Shown: positions 15,169 through 23,180, counted from the stretch's first letter. The stretch: DNA of 37,422 nt from Tsukamurella sp. M9C (GCF_020169415.1 NZ_JAIULG010000050.1:1-37422), one strand, 5' to 3'. Made by a program: numbers and translations. The notes: generated from the letters alone by a model not told the origin.

Positions 15169-15440
15169 GGGTTCACCTCTCGATCAGCGATACCCGGGCA
15201 CGCCGAACGCGTGGCGGATATCCACGGGAAGGACTTGGGGACCACGCCGGTTACTGGACACCGCCACCCTGGGGCCAACCCTAGGCACTCCGCGTGCCGA
15301 TCTCGCGTCAACACCCCCAACTCCCGCGACAAGCGATCGCATTCACGACATTTCACCCGGTCGCATCGAGTTCGACTGAGGCGTTTGCAAATTCCAGCGG
15401 GTGCGACTTCACCGGATCTACACCCCGCGGCGAGCACCGG

Positions 15441-16589
15441 TCAGCCGTCCAGGCGCCACAGTGCGCCGTCACGCCGCACCAACCCCTTCGTCTCGAGCAG
15501 GGCGAGCTGCCCCATGACCGCGCGGGCGGGCAGCCCCGCGATCACGGCGATCTCCGACACCGGCAGCCCTGATTTCGCCGGGAGCGCGCCGTGCACCCGC
15601 AGCGCCGCCCCGTCGAGGCCGTCCGTCGGACGCGCGGGCACCGGAAGCTCCAGCGCGAGCTCACCGATACGGCCCACCTCCTCGATCACCTCGGCCGACC
15701 GGGTGACCAGCACGGCCCCCTCGCGGATCAACTGATGACAGGTCACCGAGGTCGCCGCCGTGACGGGCCCGGGCACCGCGCACACCGGCACCCCGCGACG
15801 GCGCGCCCACGTGGCGGTGTTCTTGGTACCCGACCGGAAGCCGGCCTCCACCACCACGACGCCGCCCGTCGCGGTGCCCACGATCCGGTTGCGGTTCAGG
15901 AAACGGTGCCGCGCGGGCACGCCGCCCGGCGGATACTCGGAGACGAGGAGACCCGTCTCCGCGATGCGCCGGAACAACCCGGCGTGGCCGGCGGGGTACG
16001 GCCGGTCCAGGCCACCCGCGACGAAGGCCACCGTCGGGCCCTCCGCGGCGAGCGCCGCGCGGTGCGCCGCCCCGTCGATCCCGTACGCGCCGCCGGAGAC
16101 GATCGTGAACCCCTCGGCCGCGAGGTCGCCGGCGAAATCGTCCGTCACCCGCTCGCCGTAACTCGACGGCGCGCGGGTCCCGACCATCGCCACGGACCGT
16201 TCCAGCAGCTCGTCGAGACGTCCCCGGCCGACCACCCACAGCGCCACCGGCCGCAGCTCGCGGACCTCGTCCTCGTGCTCGGTGTCCTCCGACGGCAGGC
16301 GCTCAGCGAGCCGCCGCAGGGCCTGCTCGGGCCACTCGTCGTCGTCCGGCGTCACGAGCCGACCGCCGAGGTGATCGATGTGGGCGAGATCGGCGTCGGC
16401 CCGATCCTCCTGCGCCCGGCCGACGGTGCCGTCGGCCACGTCCTCGAAACCGTCGGCGAACTCCCGGCGGCGCACCATGTCCGCCGCGGCCACCGGTCCC
16501 ACCTCCTCGACGAGGGCGACCAGCGGCCCGCACGGCGGCTCCGCGACCCGGCTCAGATACGCCCACGCGCGCCTCACGTCGTCGGTCAT
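15441..16589 (-). CDS. dprA: DNA processing protein DprA
   Basis: 382 residues. Rossmann-like DprA core with 'VAMVGTRAPSSYG' at 133-145 and the nucleotide/ssDNA motif SGGAYGIDGAAH at 165-176; 'RFLNRNRIV' and 'AGFRSGTKNTA' follow, and the C-terminal 60 residues form a winged-helix (DprA DML1-like) domain. DprA loads RecA on incoming single-stranded DNA during natural transformation. ATG 16589 lies 2 nt after the comM stop, with a strong AAGGAG overlapping that stop. Same order as Rv2896c-Rv2898c. Last gene of the yraN-comM-dprA operon. Confidence 0.94.
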   Translation of the reverse strand: MTDDVRRAWAYLSRVAEPPCGPLVALVEEVGPVAAADMVRRREFADGFEDVADGTVGRAQEDRADADLAHIDHLGGRLVTPDDDEWPEQALRRLAERLPSEDTEHEDEVRELRPVALWVVGRGRLDELLERSVAMVGTRAPSSYGERVTDDFAGDLAAEGFTIVSGGAYGIDGAAHRAALAAEGPTVAFVAGGLDRPYPAGHAGLFRRIAETGLLVSEYPPGGVPARHRFLNRNRIVGTATGGVVVVEAGFRSGTKNTATWARRRGVPVCAVPGPVTAATSVTCHQLIREGAVLVTRSAEVIEEVGRIGELALELPVPARPTDGLDGAALRVHGALPAKSGLPVSEIAVIAGLPARAVMGQLALLETKGLVRRDGALWRLDG

Positions 16590-16591
16590 CG

Positions 16592-18106
16592 TCACTCCTT
16601 GTCCCGGAACTGCAGGGCCTGCACCACTTCCGGCTCGCCCGGCTTGTCCAGGCCGAGCAGATCCGCGAGGGTCCACGACAGCCGCAGGCAGCGGTCCGCG
16701 CCGCGCGCCGTGATCTTCCCGCCCCGCAGGTAGAGCTCCAGCGGCCGAAGAGCCTTGGCCGAGAGCCGGAACCGACGACGCAGCACCACGCCGGGGACCT
16801 CCGAGTTCGTCAGCCAGCCCTCGGCGCCCCAGCGGGCCGCCGCCGCCTCCCGCGCTCGGCGTACCCGGTCCCGCACCGTCGCACTGGATTCCTCCGCGAC
16901 GCCGTCCTCGTGCAGCGCGCCGGTGCCGGGAGGTTCCATGCGCACCCACAGGTCCACCCGGTCGAGCAAAGGCCCGGACAGGCGGCCCAGGTAGCGGCGG
17001 CGGACCGTCGCGGTGCACGTGCAGTCCTGGTTCCGGGCGGGCGCGCACGGGCACGGGTTCGCGGCCATGACGAGCAGGAACCGCGACGGGTACTTCACCA
17101 CGCCGTCGCGGCGCGCGAGCCGGATCTGGCCCTCCTCCAACGGGGTCCGCAGCGCCTCGAGCGAGCGCGGCCCCATCTCGGCGCACTCGTCGAGGAAGAG
17201 CACGCCGCGGTGGGCGAGGGAGACGGCTCCCGGCCGTGCCAGCCCGGTGCCGCCGCCGACGAGCGCGCTCACGGACGAGGTCTGGTGCGGCGCCACGAAC
17301 GGCGGCACCGTGATGAGCGGCCGGTCCGGCCGCAGGTTGCCGACGATCGAGTGGATCGCGCTGACCTCGAGCGCCTCCCGGCGCCCCAGCGCGGGCATGA
17401 TGCCGGGAAGCCGCGACGCCAGCATCGTCTTCCCGATGCCCGGCGGCCCGGTCATCATGATGTGGTGCGCGCCGGCGGCGGCCACCTCGAGCGCGTACTT
17501 CGCCTCGGGCTGCCCCACCACGTCGGCCAGGTCCGCCACCGCGGGATCGCACTCCTCGGCGACGAGCGGCCCCGGCTCGGCGAGCCGCCCCTCCCCGGCG
17601 AGCCACGCCACGACCTCGGAGAGGTGCGCGGCGCCCAGCACCTCGATGCCGTCCACCAGGCCCGCCTCGTCGAGGTTGGCGAGAGGCACCACCGCGCGGG
17701 TGAAGCCCGACTCCTTCGCGGCGAGTACCGCCGGGAGCACCCCGCGCACCGCCCGCACGCGGCCGTCGAGGGCGAGCTCCCCGAGGAGGACGGCACCGTC
17801 GATCCGCCCCACGGGCACCCGCTCGGCGGCGAGGAGGATCGCGATCGCCAGGGGAAGGTCGTAGACCGAGCCCACTTTCGGCAACGTCGCAGGAGACAGC
17901 GCGACCGTGACCCGCGTGTCGGGGAACCTGATCCCGATGTTGACGATCGCGGCGCGGATCCGGTCGCGGGACTCCTTGAGCACCGTGTCCGGCAGGCCCA
18001 CGAGGTGCACCGCCGGCAGGCCCGGGCCGATGCAACCCTCGATCTCGACCACCGCACCGTCGACCCCGGTGATGGCGACCGAGTGCACCTTGCTCAGCGC
18101 GGACAT
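16592..18106 (-). CDS. comM: YifB/ComM family Mg-chelatase-like AAA+ ATPase
   Basis: 504 residues, normal for the family. An N-terminal Lon-protease-like (ChlI) domain at 1-170 ('GLPAVHLVGLPD', 'LSPATLPK'), Walker A GPPGIGKT at 220-227, Walker B VLFLDE at 302-307, a Cys-rich insertion 'NPCPC...CTCT' near 350-366, and a C-terminal Mg-chelatase domain. ComM is a hexameric helicase that promotes branch migration during integration of transforming DNA. The start ATG overlaps the yraN stop (TGATG). The neighbour dprA acts in the same process. Confidence 0.94.
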   Translation of the reverse strand: MSALSKVHSVAITGVDGAVVEIEGCIGPGLPAVHLVGLPDTVLKESRDRIRAAIVNIGIRFPDTRVTVALSPATLPKVGSVYDLPLAIAILLAAERVPVGRIDGAVLLGELALDGRVRAVRGVLPAVLAAKESGFTRAVVPLANLDEAGLVDGIEVLGAAHLSEVVAWLAGEGRLAEPGPLVAEECDPAVADLADVVGQPEAKYALEVAAAGAHHIMMTGPPGIGKTMLASRLPGIMPALGRREALEVSAIHSIVGNLRPDRPLITVPPFVAPHQTSSVSALVGGGTGLARPGAVSLAHRGVLFLDECAEMGPRSLEALRTPLEEGQIRLARRDGVVKYPSRFLLVMAANPCPCAPARNQDCTCTATVRRRYLGRLSGPLLDRVDLWVRMEPPGTGALHEDGVAEESSATVRDRVRRAREAAAARWGAEGWLTNSEVPGVVLRRRFRLSAKALRPLELYLRGGKITARGADRCLRLSWTLADLLGLDKPGEPEVVQALQFRDKE

Positions 18107-18474
18107 CACGCCACCCCGGCCCGGTACTCGAGCGTGACCGGGCCGCCCGGCGGCGTGTAGACCGACGCCACGTCGATGCGGACCTGCGCGAAGGCGCCCT
18201 CCGTCTCGGCCAGCCAGCGCGACGTGAGGGCCCGCAGCTGGGCGACCTTGCGCGGCGTCACCGCGTCGAAGCCGGTGCCGAACGCCGTGCCCGACCGTGT
18301 CTTCACCTCGACGATCGCGAGCATCCCGTCCGGCGCGCGGGCGATCACGTCCAGCTCGCCGCGCAGGCCCCCGCCCGAGTACCGCCAGTTCCGCGCCAGC
18401 ACCGTCCACCCGCGGTCCGCCAGGAAGCCGCAGACCACGTCCTCGCCGGCACGCCCCGTCTCGTTGTTCCCCAT
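18106..18474 (-). CDS. YraN (UPF0102) family putative endonuclease
   Basis: 122 residues. Family motifs are in order: 'GRAGEDVV' at 8-15, 'LARNWR' near 26-31, 'GELDVIAR' near 39-46 and 'VEVKTRSG' near 55-62, giving the Asp/Glu/Lys set of a PD-(D/E)XK nuclease. It is first in the yraN-comM-dprA operon and overlaps comM by 1 bp, as in M. tuberculosis (Rv2898c). Its cellular role is not firmly known; the neighbours suggest recombination. ATG 18474 starts the conserved region directly. Confidence 0.92.
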   Translation of the reverse strand: MGNNETGRAGEDVVCGFLADRGWTVLARNWRYSGGGLRGELDVIARAPDGMLAIVEVKTRSGTAFGTGFDAVTPRKVAQLRALTSRWLAETEGAFAQVRIDVASVYTPPGGPVTLEYRAGVA

Positions 18475-18498
18475 GGCCTGATCGTGCCGCCGGTGCAC

Positions 18499-18530
18499 CA
18501 CAGGCACCGTCCGCGAAGACGGTGCCTGTG
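18499..18530 (-). terminator. 13-bp perfect hairpin built from the GGCACCGTC motif, after tetR
   Basis: Arms CACAGGCACCGTC (18499-18511) and GACGGTGCCTGTG (18518-18530) with loop CGCGAA. It lies 52 bp downstream of the tetR stop and 25 bp before the yraN start on the same strand, so it probably separates the exporter/tetR unit from yraN-comM-dprA. No U-tract follows. Confidence 0.65.
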
Positions 18531-18539
18531 GAGAGAAAA

Positions 18540-18567
18540 GGTTATGTACGCAAAATTGTGGATAACC
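18540..18567. promoter_or_regulatory. Perfect DnaA box within an inverted repeat
   Basis: TTATCCACA on the minus strand (18565-18557), the exact DnaA-box consensus. It is flanked by GGTTAT (18540-18545) and ATAACC (18562-18567). This AT-richer stretch lies between tetR and yraN. A lone box suggests DnaA-linked regulation or titration, not an origin. Confidence 0.5.
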
Positions 18568-18582
18568 GGCCCCGACGGGCGA

Positions 18583-19155
18583 TCACTGTCGGACGAACCG
18601 CTCCGCGATCGACGCCACCTCACGACGGTCCGGAACGGCGCCCTGTACCAGGATCCGGAAGACGACCGGACCCACCAGCTCGGCCACGGCCACCGTCGGA
18701 TCGAGGTCCGGAGCCAGCCGCCCGGCGGACCGGTTGCGGTCGATGACGGCCCGGGCGGCGTCGCCGAGCGGGTCGGCGCCGGCCATCAGTTCCGCGACCT
18801 TCGGATCGTGCTGCGCCTCGCCGATCAGGGCCCGGTAGGCCAGTCCCGCATCGGATTCCGTGAGGAAGACCACGACCGCGGCGAGGAGGTTCTCGACGTC
18901 CTCGCGCACCGTCGGCCGAGGCTCCACCGCGAGTTCGAGGACCGCGTCCGCCGCGCTCGCCTCCAGCAGGATCTCGGCCTTCGTCGACCACCACCGGTAG
19001 ACGGTCTGCCGGCCGACCCCGGCGCGCTCGGCGATGCCCTTCATCGTCATCGCGGCGTAGCCCTCGTCGACGAGCATGTCGTCCACCGCCCGCAGCACCG
19101 CCGTGCGCGCCTCCTCGCTGCGGGGCCGCCCGACCGGGCGCTCGGTCTGCGTCAT
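18583..19155 (-). CDS. TetR/AcrR family transcriptional regulator
   Basis: 190 residues. N-terminal helix-turn-helix at about 20-65: 'AVLRAVDDMLVDEGYAAMTMKGIAERAGVG' (two parts) and 'RQTVYRWWSTKAEIL'. The C-terminal ligand/dimer domain resembles the TetR_C class found in exporter regulators (with 'RVLVQGAVPD'-type end). It lies 39 bp downstream of an MFS exporter on the same strand and has its own TACGGT -10 box 6 nt before ATG 19155. It probably represses the exporter through the TCGAGACA repeats at 20430-20481. Confidence 0.88.
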   Translation of the reverse strand: MTQTERPVGRPRSEEARTAVLRAVDDMLVDEGYAAMTMKGIAERAGVGRQTVYRWWSTKAEILLEASAADAVLELAVEPRPTVREDVENLLAAVVVFLTESDAGLAYRALIGEAQHDPKVAELMAGADPLGDAARAVIDRNRSAGRLAPDLDPTVAVAELVGPVVFRILVQGAVPDRREVASIAERFVRQ

Positions 19156-19161
19156 CGCGTC

Positions 19162-19167
19162 ACCGTA
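19162..19167 (-). promoter_or_regulatory. -10 box TACGGT for a leaderless tetR mRNA
   Basis: TACGGT on the minus strand, 6 nt before the tetR ATG at 19155, in the 39-bp gap after the exporter gene. It would let tetR be transcribed separately. Confidence 0.4.
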
Positions 19168-19194
19168 ACAGCCGACTCCCCCCTGATCCCCCCG

Positions 19195-20412
19195 TCACGC
19201 ACGCGACGCCAGGGCGCGGGCGCGCGCCGCCGACCGCGCCTCGACGGCGCACACGACCGCGGCCAGTGCGGCGACGACGGCGCAGAAGACCAACCCCGCG
19301 GTGCGCAGGCCGACCGCCGCGGAGAGCGCGCCGACGCCGATCGCCGGGAAGGCGAGCATCACGTACAACCCCGCGAAGAAGGACGACGAGACCTCAGCGC
19401 GGTGCGCGGGCTCGACCTGCTCGACGGTGGTGGCGATGCCGGCGTTCATGCAGAGTCCGCCGAACAGGCCCAGCACGGCGGCCGACAGCAGCAGCGCGGC
19501 GACGGACTCCGCCGCGAGGGCGACGGCGAGCAGCGCCGCAGCCACCACCAGGCCGCCGCAGCCGACCACGAGCGCCGTGCGCGGCACCATCCGGCGCGCC
19601 ACGAGCTGCCCGATCGCCATGCCCGCGAAGGCGAGGAAGACGACGAAGCCGGCGAGGGTGTGTCCAGGCAGGTGCAGGAAGCGCGCGAGGAAGATCGCGG
19701 AGACCGCGGTGAGCACACCGGTCACGGCGAACGCCGAACCGGCGGCGAGCACGGCCCGCACGAAGGCGCCGTGGATCTCGCTCGGCACCCGCAGTCGCCG
19801 GGGACGCAGCCGCACCGAGCCGGCGAGCGCGGTCCTCGGCGCGAACGCCCACAGCCCGGCGAAGGCGGCTACCGAGAGCACAAGGTGGACGACGAACGGC
19901 ACGACCAGCGGCGACGCCGAGACGTCGGCGACGGCGCCCGCCAGCAGCGTGCCCACCGCCAGGCCGCCCGTGTTGACGGCGACGGCGAGGGTCCCGGCGG
20001 CCGCCCGCTTCTCGGGTGCGAACAGGTCGATGACCGCCGCGGTGCCGGTGCCGCTCATGAGCCCGGCCCCGAGGCCGGAGACGATGCGCGCCACGATGAG
20101 CAGCGGCAGCGACGGGGGCAGCAGGAAGAGCAGGGCGCTGACGATCGCCAGCGTCACGGCGACGAGGAGCACCGGGCGGCGCCCGATCTCGTCGGAGAGC
20201 CGCCCGAAGACGGTGAGCGCGGCGACGACGCCGAGGGCGTACACCGCGAACAGCACGGTGACGGTGAGCGAGCTGAATCCGAGCTGCGCGGAGTAGATCG
20301 AGTAGAGGGGCGTGGGGAGGGTGGTACCCATCATGACCACCAGGAACGCGAAGGCCGTGCACACCACGGCCGGCGCGACGCGGTAGGGAACCGCGGTCCG
20401 ATCAAGCAACAT
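19195..20412 (-). CDS. MFS exporter, 12-helix (drug:H+ antiporter type)
   Basis: 405 residues with 12 hydrophobic helices. 'GTTLPTPLYSIYSAQLGFS' near 30-48 and 'GRLSDEIGRRPVLL' near 70-83 (motif A) are typical of the MFS group that contains many actinobacterial drug or metabolite exporters; 'GLGAGLMSGTGTAAV' near 114-128 is motif C-like, a mark of exporters. ATG 20412 is preceded by AAGGA at 8 nt. It heads a two-gene unit with the TetR regulator. Substrate not predictable. Confidence 0.84.
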   Translation of the reverse strand: MLLDRTAVPYRVAPAVVCTAFAFLVVMMGTTLPTPLYSIYSAQLGFSSLTVTVLFAVYALGVVAALTVFGRLSDEIGRRPVLLVAVTLAIVSALLFLLPPSLPLLIVARIVSGLGAGLMSGTGTAAVIDLFAPEKRAAAGTLAVAVNTGGLAVGTLLAGAVADVSASPLVVPFVVHLVLSVAAFAGLWAFAPRTALAGSVRLRPRRLRVPSEIHGAFVRAVLAAGSAFAVTGVLTAVSAIFLARFLHLPGHTLAGFVVFLAFAGMAIGQLVARRMVPRTALVVGCGGLVVAAALLAVALAAESVAALLLSAAVLGLFGGLCMNAGIATTVEQVEPAHRAEVSSSFFAGLYVMLAFPAIGVGALSAAVGLRTAGLVFCAVVAALAAVVCAVEARSAARARALASRA

Positions 20413-20429
20413 GAGCTATTCCTTCTATA

Positions 20430-20481
20430 TCGAGACAATGTGACTCGTTATGTTACGATAGCAGGTATTCGAGACACTGTG
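20430..20481 (-). promoter_or_regulatory. Direct repeats upstream of the MFS exporter (candidate TetR operators)
   Basis: TCGAGACA-A-TGTG at 20430-20442 and TCGAGACA-C-TGTG at 20469-20481, starting 39 bp apart. The first copy sits in an imperfect palindrome GAGnCAnnnTGnCTC. The segment is markedly AT-richer than its surroundings and lies just upstream of the exporter start. Probable binding sites of the adjacent TetR protein. Confidence 0.5.
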
Positions 20482-20508
20482 CACCGTTAATTTTCCGGCG
20501 GAGACGCC

Positions 20509-20541
20509 GCAGGCACCGTCCCCGACGGGAACGGTGCCTGC
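20509..20541 (-). terminator. 11-bp hairpin terminator after DUF2469, built from the GGCACCGT motif
   Basis: Arms GCAGGCACCGT (20509-20519) and ACGGTGCCTGC (20531-20541); the loop can add three more G-C pairs. It starts 16 bp after the DUF2469 stop (20558) and closes the lepB-rnhB-DUF2469 unit. Confidence 0.65.
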
Positions 20542-20557
20542 AGCAGGATCGACCGGC

Positions 20558-20863
20558 TCACTCCGGGAGTCGCAGCTCCGGCTTGTCGAGCTCCTCGATG
20601 TTGACGTCCTTGAACGTCACCACGCGGGCCTGCTTGAGGAAGCGCGCCGGGCGGTACATGTCCCACACCCAGGCGTCGGTCATCCGCACCTCGAAGTAGA
20701 CCTCGCCGTCCGCGTTGCGCGGGATCAGATCGACCCCGTTGGCGAGGTAGAAGCGGCGCTCCGTCTCCACCACGTAGGTGAACTGGCTCAGCACGTCCTT
20801 GTACTCGCGGTACATGGAGAGCTCCATCGCGGTCTCGTACTTCTCGAGATCCTCTGCGCTCAC
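20558..20863 (-). CDS. DUF2469 family protein (Rv2901c-like)
   Basis: 101 residues from GTG 20863, matching the usual length of this family ('SAEDLEKYETAMELSMYREYKDV' opening, in two parts; 'GEVYFEVRM', 'DAWVWDMYRPARF', 'VTFKDVNIEEL'). GTG 20863 is preferred over ATG 20887 because AGGAGG lies 5 nt before the GTG and homologues begin there. The family is small, strictly actinobacterial and almost invariably next to rnhB; its function is unknown. Last gene of the lepB-rnhB-DUF2469 unit, followed by a hairpin terminator. Confidence 0.9.
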   Translation of the reverse strand: MSAEDLEKYETAMELSMYREYKDVLSQFTYVVETERRFYLANGVDLIPRNADGEVYFEVRMTDAWVWDMYRPARFLKQARVVTFKDVNIEELDKPELRLPE

Positions 20864-20906
20864 GTCGTCCTCCTCACCTGATGTCATCTGTCGTAACCGC
20901 TCCAGA

Positions 20907-21590
20907 TTACCGCGCCGCCGCGGTGTTCCTCGACGACGCGTCCAGCGCGGCCCGCACGTTCTGGTACCGCATGCGGTGCTGGGTGCTCGGCCCCAGCTCC
21001 CCCAGCGCCGTCATGTGCACCGCCGTCGAGTAGCCCTTGTGCACCGCGAAGCCGTACCCGGGGAAGTCGTCGTCCAGCTCCGTCATCACGCGATCGCGCG
21101 TCACCTTCGCCAGCACGCTGGCCGCGGCGATGCACGAGGCGGAGGCGTCGCCGCCGATCACCGGCAGCGACGGGATGCCGAGGCCGGGCACGGTGAAGCC
21201 GTCGATGAGCACGTACCCGGGCCGCACCTGCAGGCCCGCGATCGCGCGCCGCATCCCCATGATGTTCGCGACGTGGACGCCGATCCGGTCGATCTCGGGG
21301 GCCGGGATCGACACGACCGACCAGCTCACCGCGAGGTCGAGGATCTTCGGATACAGCTGCTCCCGGGCGATCTCGGTGAGCTTCTTCGAGTCGTCGAGAC
21401 GCGCCAACGACGGCGGTATGCGCGCCGGCAGGATGCAGGCGGCCACCGTCATCGGGCCCGCGCAGGCGCCGCGCCCGGCCTCGTCGATGCCCGCCACCGG
21501 CCCGAGCCCCGCCCGGCCGAGCACGGTCTCGAGCGTGCTCAGGCCCGACGATGCCCGCACCACCGGTCGCGGGGGCCATCGGTCGCGCAT
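20907..21590 (-). CDS. rnhB: Ribonuclease HII
   Basis: 227 residues. The RNase HII signature GIDEAGRG gives catalytic Asp36 and Glu37, with Asp130 ('VLIDGF') and Asp148 ('GGDASAS') completing the metal site; '[13 protein letters not shown]' follows as expected. It removes ribonucleotides embedded in DNA and RNA in RNA/DNA hybrids. ATG 21590 lies 6 nt after the lepB stop, so it is co-transcribed with lepB, as in mycobacteria. Confidence 0.95.
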   Translation of the reverse strand: MRDRWPPRPVVRASSGLSTLETVLGRAGLGPVAGIDEAGRGACAGPMTVAACILPARIPPSLARLDDSKKLTEIAREQLYPKILDLAVSWSVVSIPAPEIDRIGVHVANIMGMRRAIAGLQVRPGYVLIDGFTVPGLGIPSLPVIGGDASASCIAAASVLAKVTRDRVMTELDDDFPGYGFAVHKGYSTAVHMTALGELGPSTQHRMRYQNVRAALDASSRNTAAAR

Positions 21591-21596
21591 GTGCCC

Positions 21597-22445
21597 CTAG
21601 CCCTGCTGCGGGTTGATCGAATCCACCGTCTGCCAGCGGCTGAACGGGAAGATGATCGCGACGACCTTGCCGCGGATGTCGGCCTTGGGGATGGTGCCCT
21701 GCAGTGGGTCGTTGTCGATGTGGAAGCGCGAGTCGCGCGACATGGTGCGGTTGTCACCCATGGCGAAGACGTTGCCGTCGGGGATCGTGACCGGCCCGAA
21801 GGGCACGCCCCAGCAGGCGTCCTGCTCGGCCTGCTGCTTGGCGGCGTCGGCGAGGTAGGGCTCGACGAGCTTCTTGCCGTTCACCGTCACGCCGGTCTCG
21901 GGCCGGCACTGGATGGTCTGCCCGCCGACCGCGATCACCCGCTTGACGAGGTCGTTCTCATTGGGCGGCTGCAGGCCCACGTACGACAGCGCCTCCTGGA
22001 GGCCGCGGATCACGGTATTGCTCGAACGCACCGGCGTCACGGGCGCGAGCCCCCACGACTCGGTGGGCGCGCGGAAGACGACCACGTCACCCGGCTTCGG
22101 GTCGCCGGTGAAGTAGCTGATCTTCTGCGTGACGATCCGGTCGCCGGTGCAGCCCTCGCACCCGATCAGGGTGGGTTCCATCGACTCGGACGGCACGTAC
22201 CACTGGCGGCCGACGAAGGTCTGCAGGCAGAAGCTGAGCACCAGCGCGACCAGCACGATGGCGCCGACCTCGAGCGGCCAGTTGGTCTTCTTGTCCTTCT
22301 TCGCCTTCGCACCCTTCCCGTCCGTGGGCGCGTCGGAGCCGGTGGTCCCCCGCTCGTCGCCCGACGGTGCCGGGTCCGGTGCGGCGTGGCGGCCGCCCTT
22401 GCGCAACGGCTCGGGGGTCTCCGGGGAGTTCGTCTGCTCGGGCAC
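21597..22445 (-). CDS. lepB: Signal peptidase I
   Basis: 282 residues. A 52-residue polar cytoplasmic tail (Lys-rich at its end), one membrane helix at about 57-78, then the catalytic domain: nucleophile Ser88 in 'PSESMEPTL', general-base Lys168 in 'KRVIAVGG', and the 'GDNRTMSRDSR' box at 230-240. It cleaves signal peptides on the outer face of the membrane. GTG 22445 has a TAGTGT -10 box 6 nt upstream. One copy of the repeated GGCACCGTCG motif is in the tail, encoding Ala-Pro-Ser. Confidence 0.95.
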   Translation of the reverse strand: MPEQTNSPETPEPLRKGGRHAAPDPAPSGDERGTTGSDAPTDGKGAKAKKDKKTNWPLEVGAIVLVALVLSFCLQTFVGRQWYVPSESMEPTLIGCEGCTGDRIVTQKISYFTGDPKPGDVVVFRAPTESWGLAPVTPVRSSNTVIRGLQEALSYVGLQPPNENDLVKRVIAVGGQTIQCRPETGVTVNGKKLVEPYLADAAKQQAEQDACWGVPFGPVTIPDGNVFAMGDNRTMSRDSRFHIDNDPLQGTIPKADIRGKVVAIIFPFSRWQTVDSINPQQG

Positions 22446-22451
22446 GGGTAC

Positions 22452-22457
22452 ACACTA
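22452..22457 (-). promoter_or_regulatory. -10 box TAGTGT for a leaderless lepB mRNA
   Basis: TAGTGT on the minus strand, 6 nt before the lepB GTG at 22445. It lies after the inserted zinc-ribbon gene, giving lepB its own promoter. Confidence 0.45.
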
Positions 22458-22537
22458 CCGAGCAGGCGGTGCGGATATCCGATCGCGGAGCCGCTGGGCG
22501 GGCGAGTCTGCCGCCGCGGACAGCATCCGTCGAACGC

Positions 22538-22556
22538 CGGCGAATCCGCGTCGCCG
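22538..22556 (-). terminator. Small hairpin directly after the zinc-ribbon gene
   Basis: Arms CGGCGA (22538-22543) and TCGCCG (22551-22556), adjacent to the stop codon at 22557-22559. Short arms; weak candidate. Confidence 0.3.
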
Positions 22557-23180
22557 TCACATGTGCGCGTAGACGATGCGTGGACGAGGCCCGATCGCGC
22601 GCAGGAGCTCGGCGTCGAGGCCGGGGACGAGCGACAGGGTGGGCCAGTTCCAGAGCGCGACCGCGCAGTCGGTGAAGTAGGTTCCGCCCTCGCCCTGCCA
22701 ATCGCCGATGAGGCCCGTGGTTCCGCAGTTGTTGCACGTCACCGTCGGCTCGACGCGACTGTCGAACCACTGCTGGCACCACTCGCCCATCGGAATCTCC
22801 GTGAAATCGCGAGCGCATCCCGGGCACCGGGGATCGTCCGTGGCCTCCACGGCGGTGACGCAGCCGAAGCCCAGGTCGATCTCAGGGCGCTGCGGGTACA
22901 TCGATCGCCACCGGGAGATGGCCAGCTCCTCCAGCGCGTCCGCGTCGTAAGCTCCGTCGCGGAAGTCGGGCGAGGCGTCGATGACGCCGCGATAGGCGTG
23001 CCCGCACAGTTCCATGATCCGCGGGTCCGCTCGTGCCTCGTCGAGGCACCATCTGGCGTCGGCGAGCCTCAGCTCGGCCCCACGGTGCTCAGCGATCTCC
23101 GCCACGGCCTCCGCGCGTTGCCGCCGGCCCGGATCGCCCGGTGGCGCCAACGAGATCACGTAGCTGCAGCTGTCGCTCAC
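22557..23180 (-). CDS. Unrecognised zinc-ribbon protein inserted between rplS and lepB
   Basis: 207 residues from GTG 23180, which has a GAGGGG sequence a few nt upstream; a longer frame to 23459 would run through the rplS terminator and is rejected. Residues 1-115 are mostly helical with no motif known to me. Residues 119-152 hold two Cys pairs, CPGC (119-122) and CNNC (149-152), a spacing that suits a zinc ribbon. The end (153-207) is Trp- and Gly-rich ('GDWQGEGGTYF'). No signal peptide or membrane helix. It interrupts the rplS-lepB neighbourhood that is contiguous in M. tuberculosis, and looks like an accessory gene. Confidence 0.62.
   Translation of the reverse strand: MSDSCSYVISLAPPGDPGRRQRAEAVAEIAEHRGAELRLADARWCLDEARADPRIMELCGHAYRGVIDASPDFRDGAYDADALEELAISRWRSMYPQRPEIDLGFGCVTAVEATDDPRCPGCARDFTEIPMGEWCQQWFDSRVEPTVTCNNCGTTGLIGDWQGEGGTYFTDCAVALWNWPTLSLVPGLDAELLRAIGPRPRIVYAHM

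Noticed and set aside
16419-16438. 20-bp palindrome GGCCGAC...GTCGGCC inside dprA around one motif copy
   Set aside because: It lies in coding sequence whose Asp-Gly-Thr-Val-Gly-Arg translation is sensible; a palindrome of this kind is expected occasionally at this GC content.
16590-18035. Open frame running upstream of dprA across comM on the same strand
   Set aside because: It is the +1 shadow of comM: Arg/Gly-rich nonsense with no family landmarks, whereas the comM frame has Walker motifs. Only the part from ATG 16589 is a gene.
18540-18567. Replication origin
   Set aside because: Only one DnaA box, no dnaA/dnaN nearby and no AT-rich unwinding region.
18484-20490. 668-codon plus-strand open frame opposite the MFS and tetR genes
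   Set aside because: Low-complexity Arg/Glu/Gly/His-rich translation, typical of an antisense shadow.
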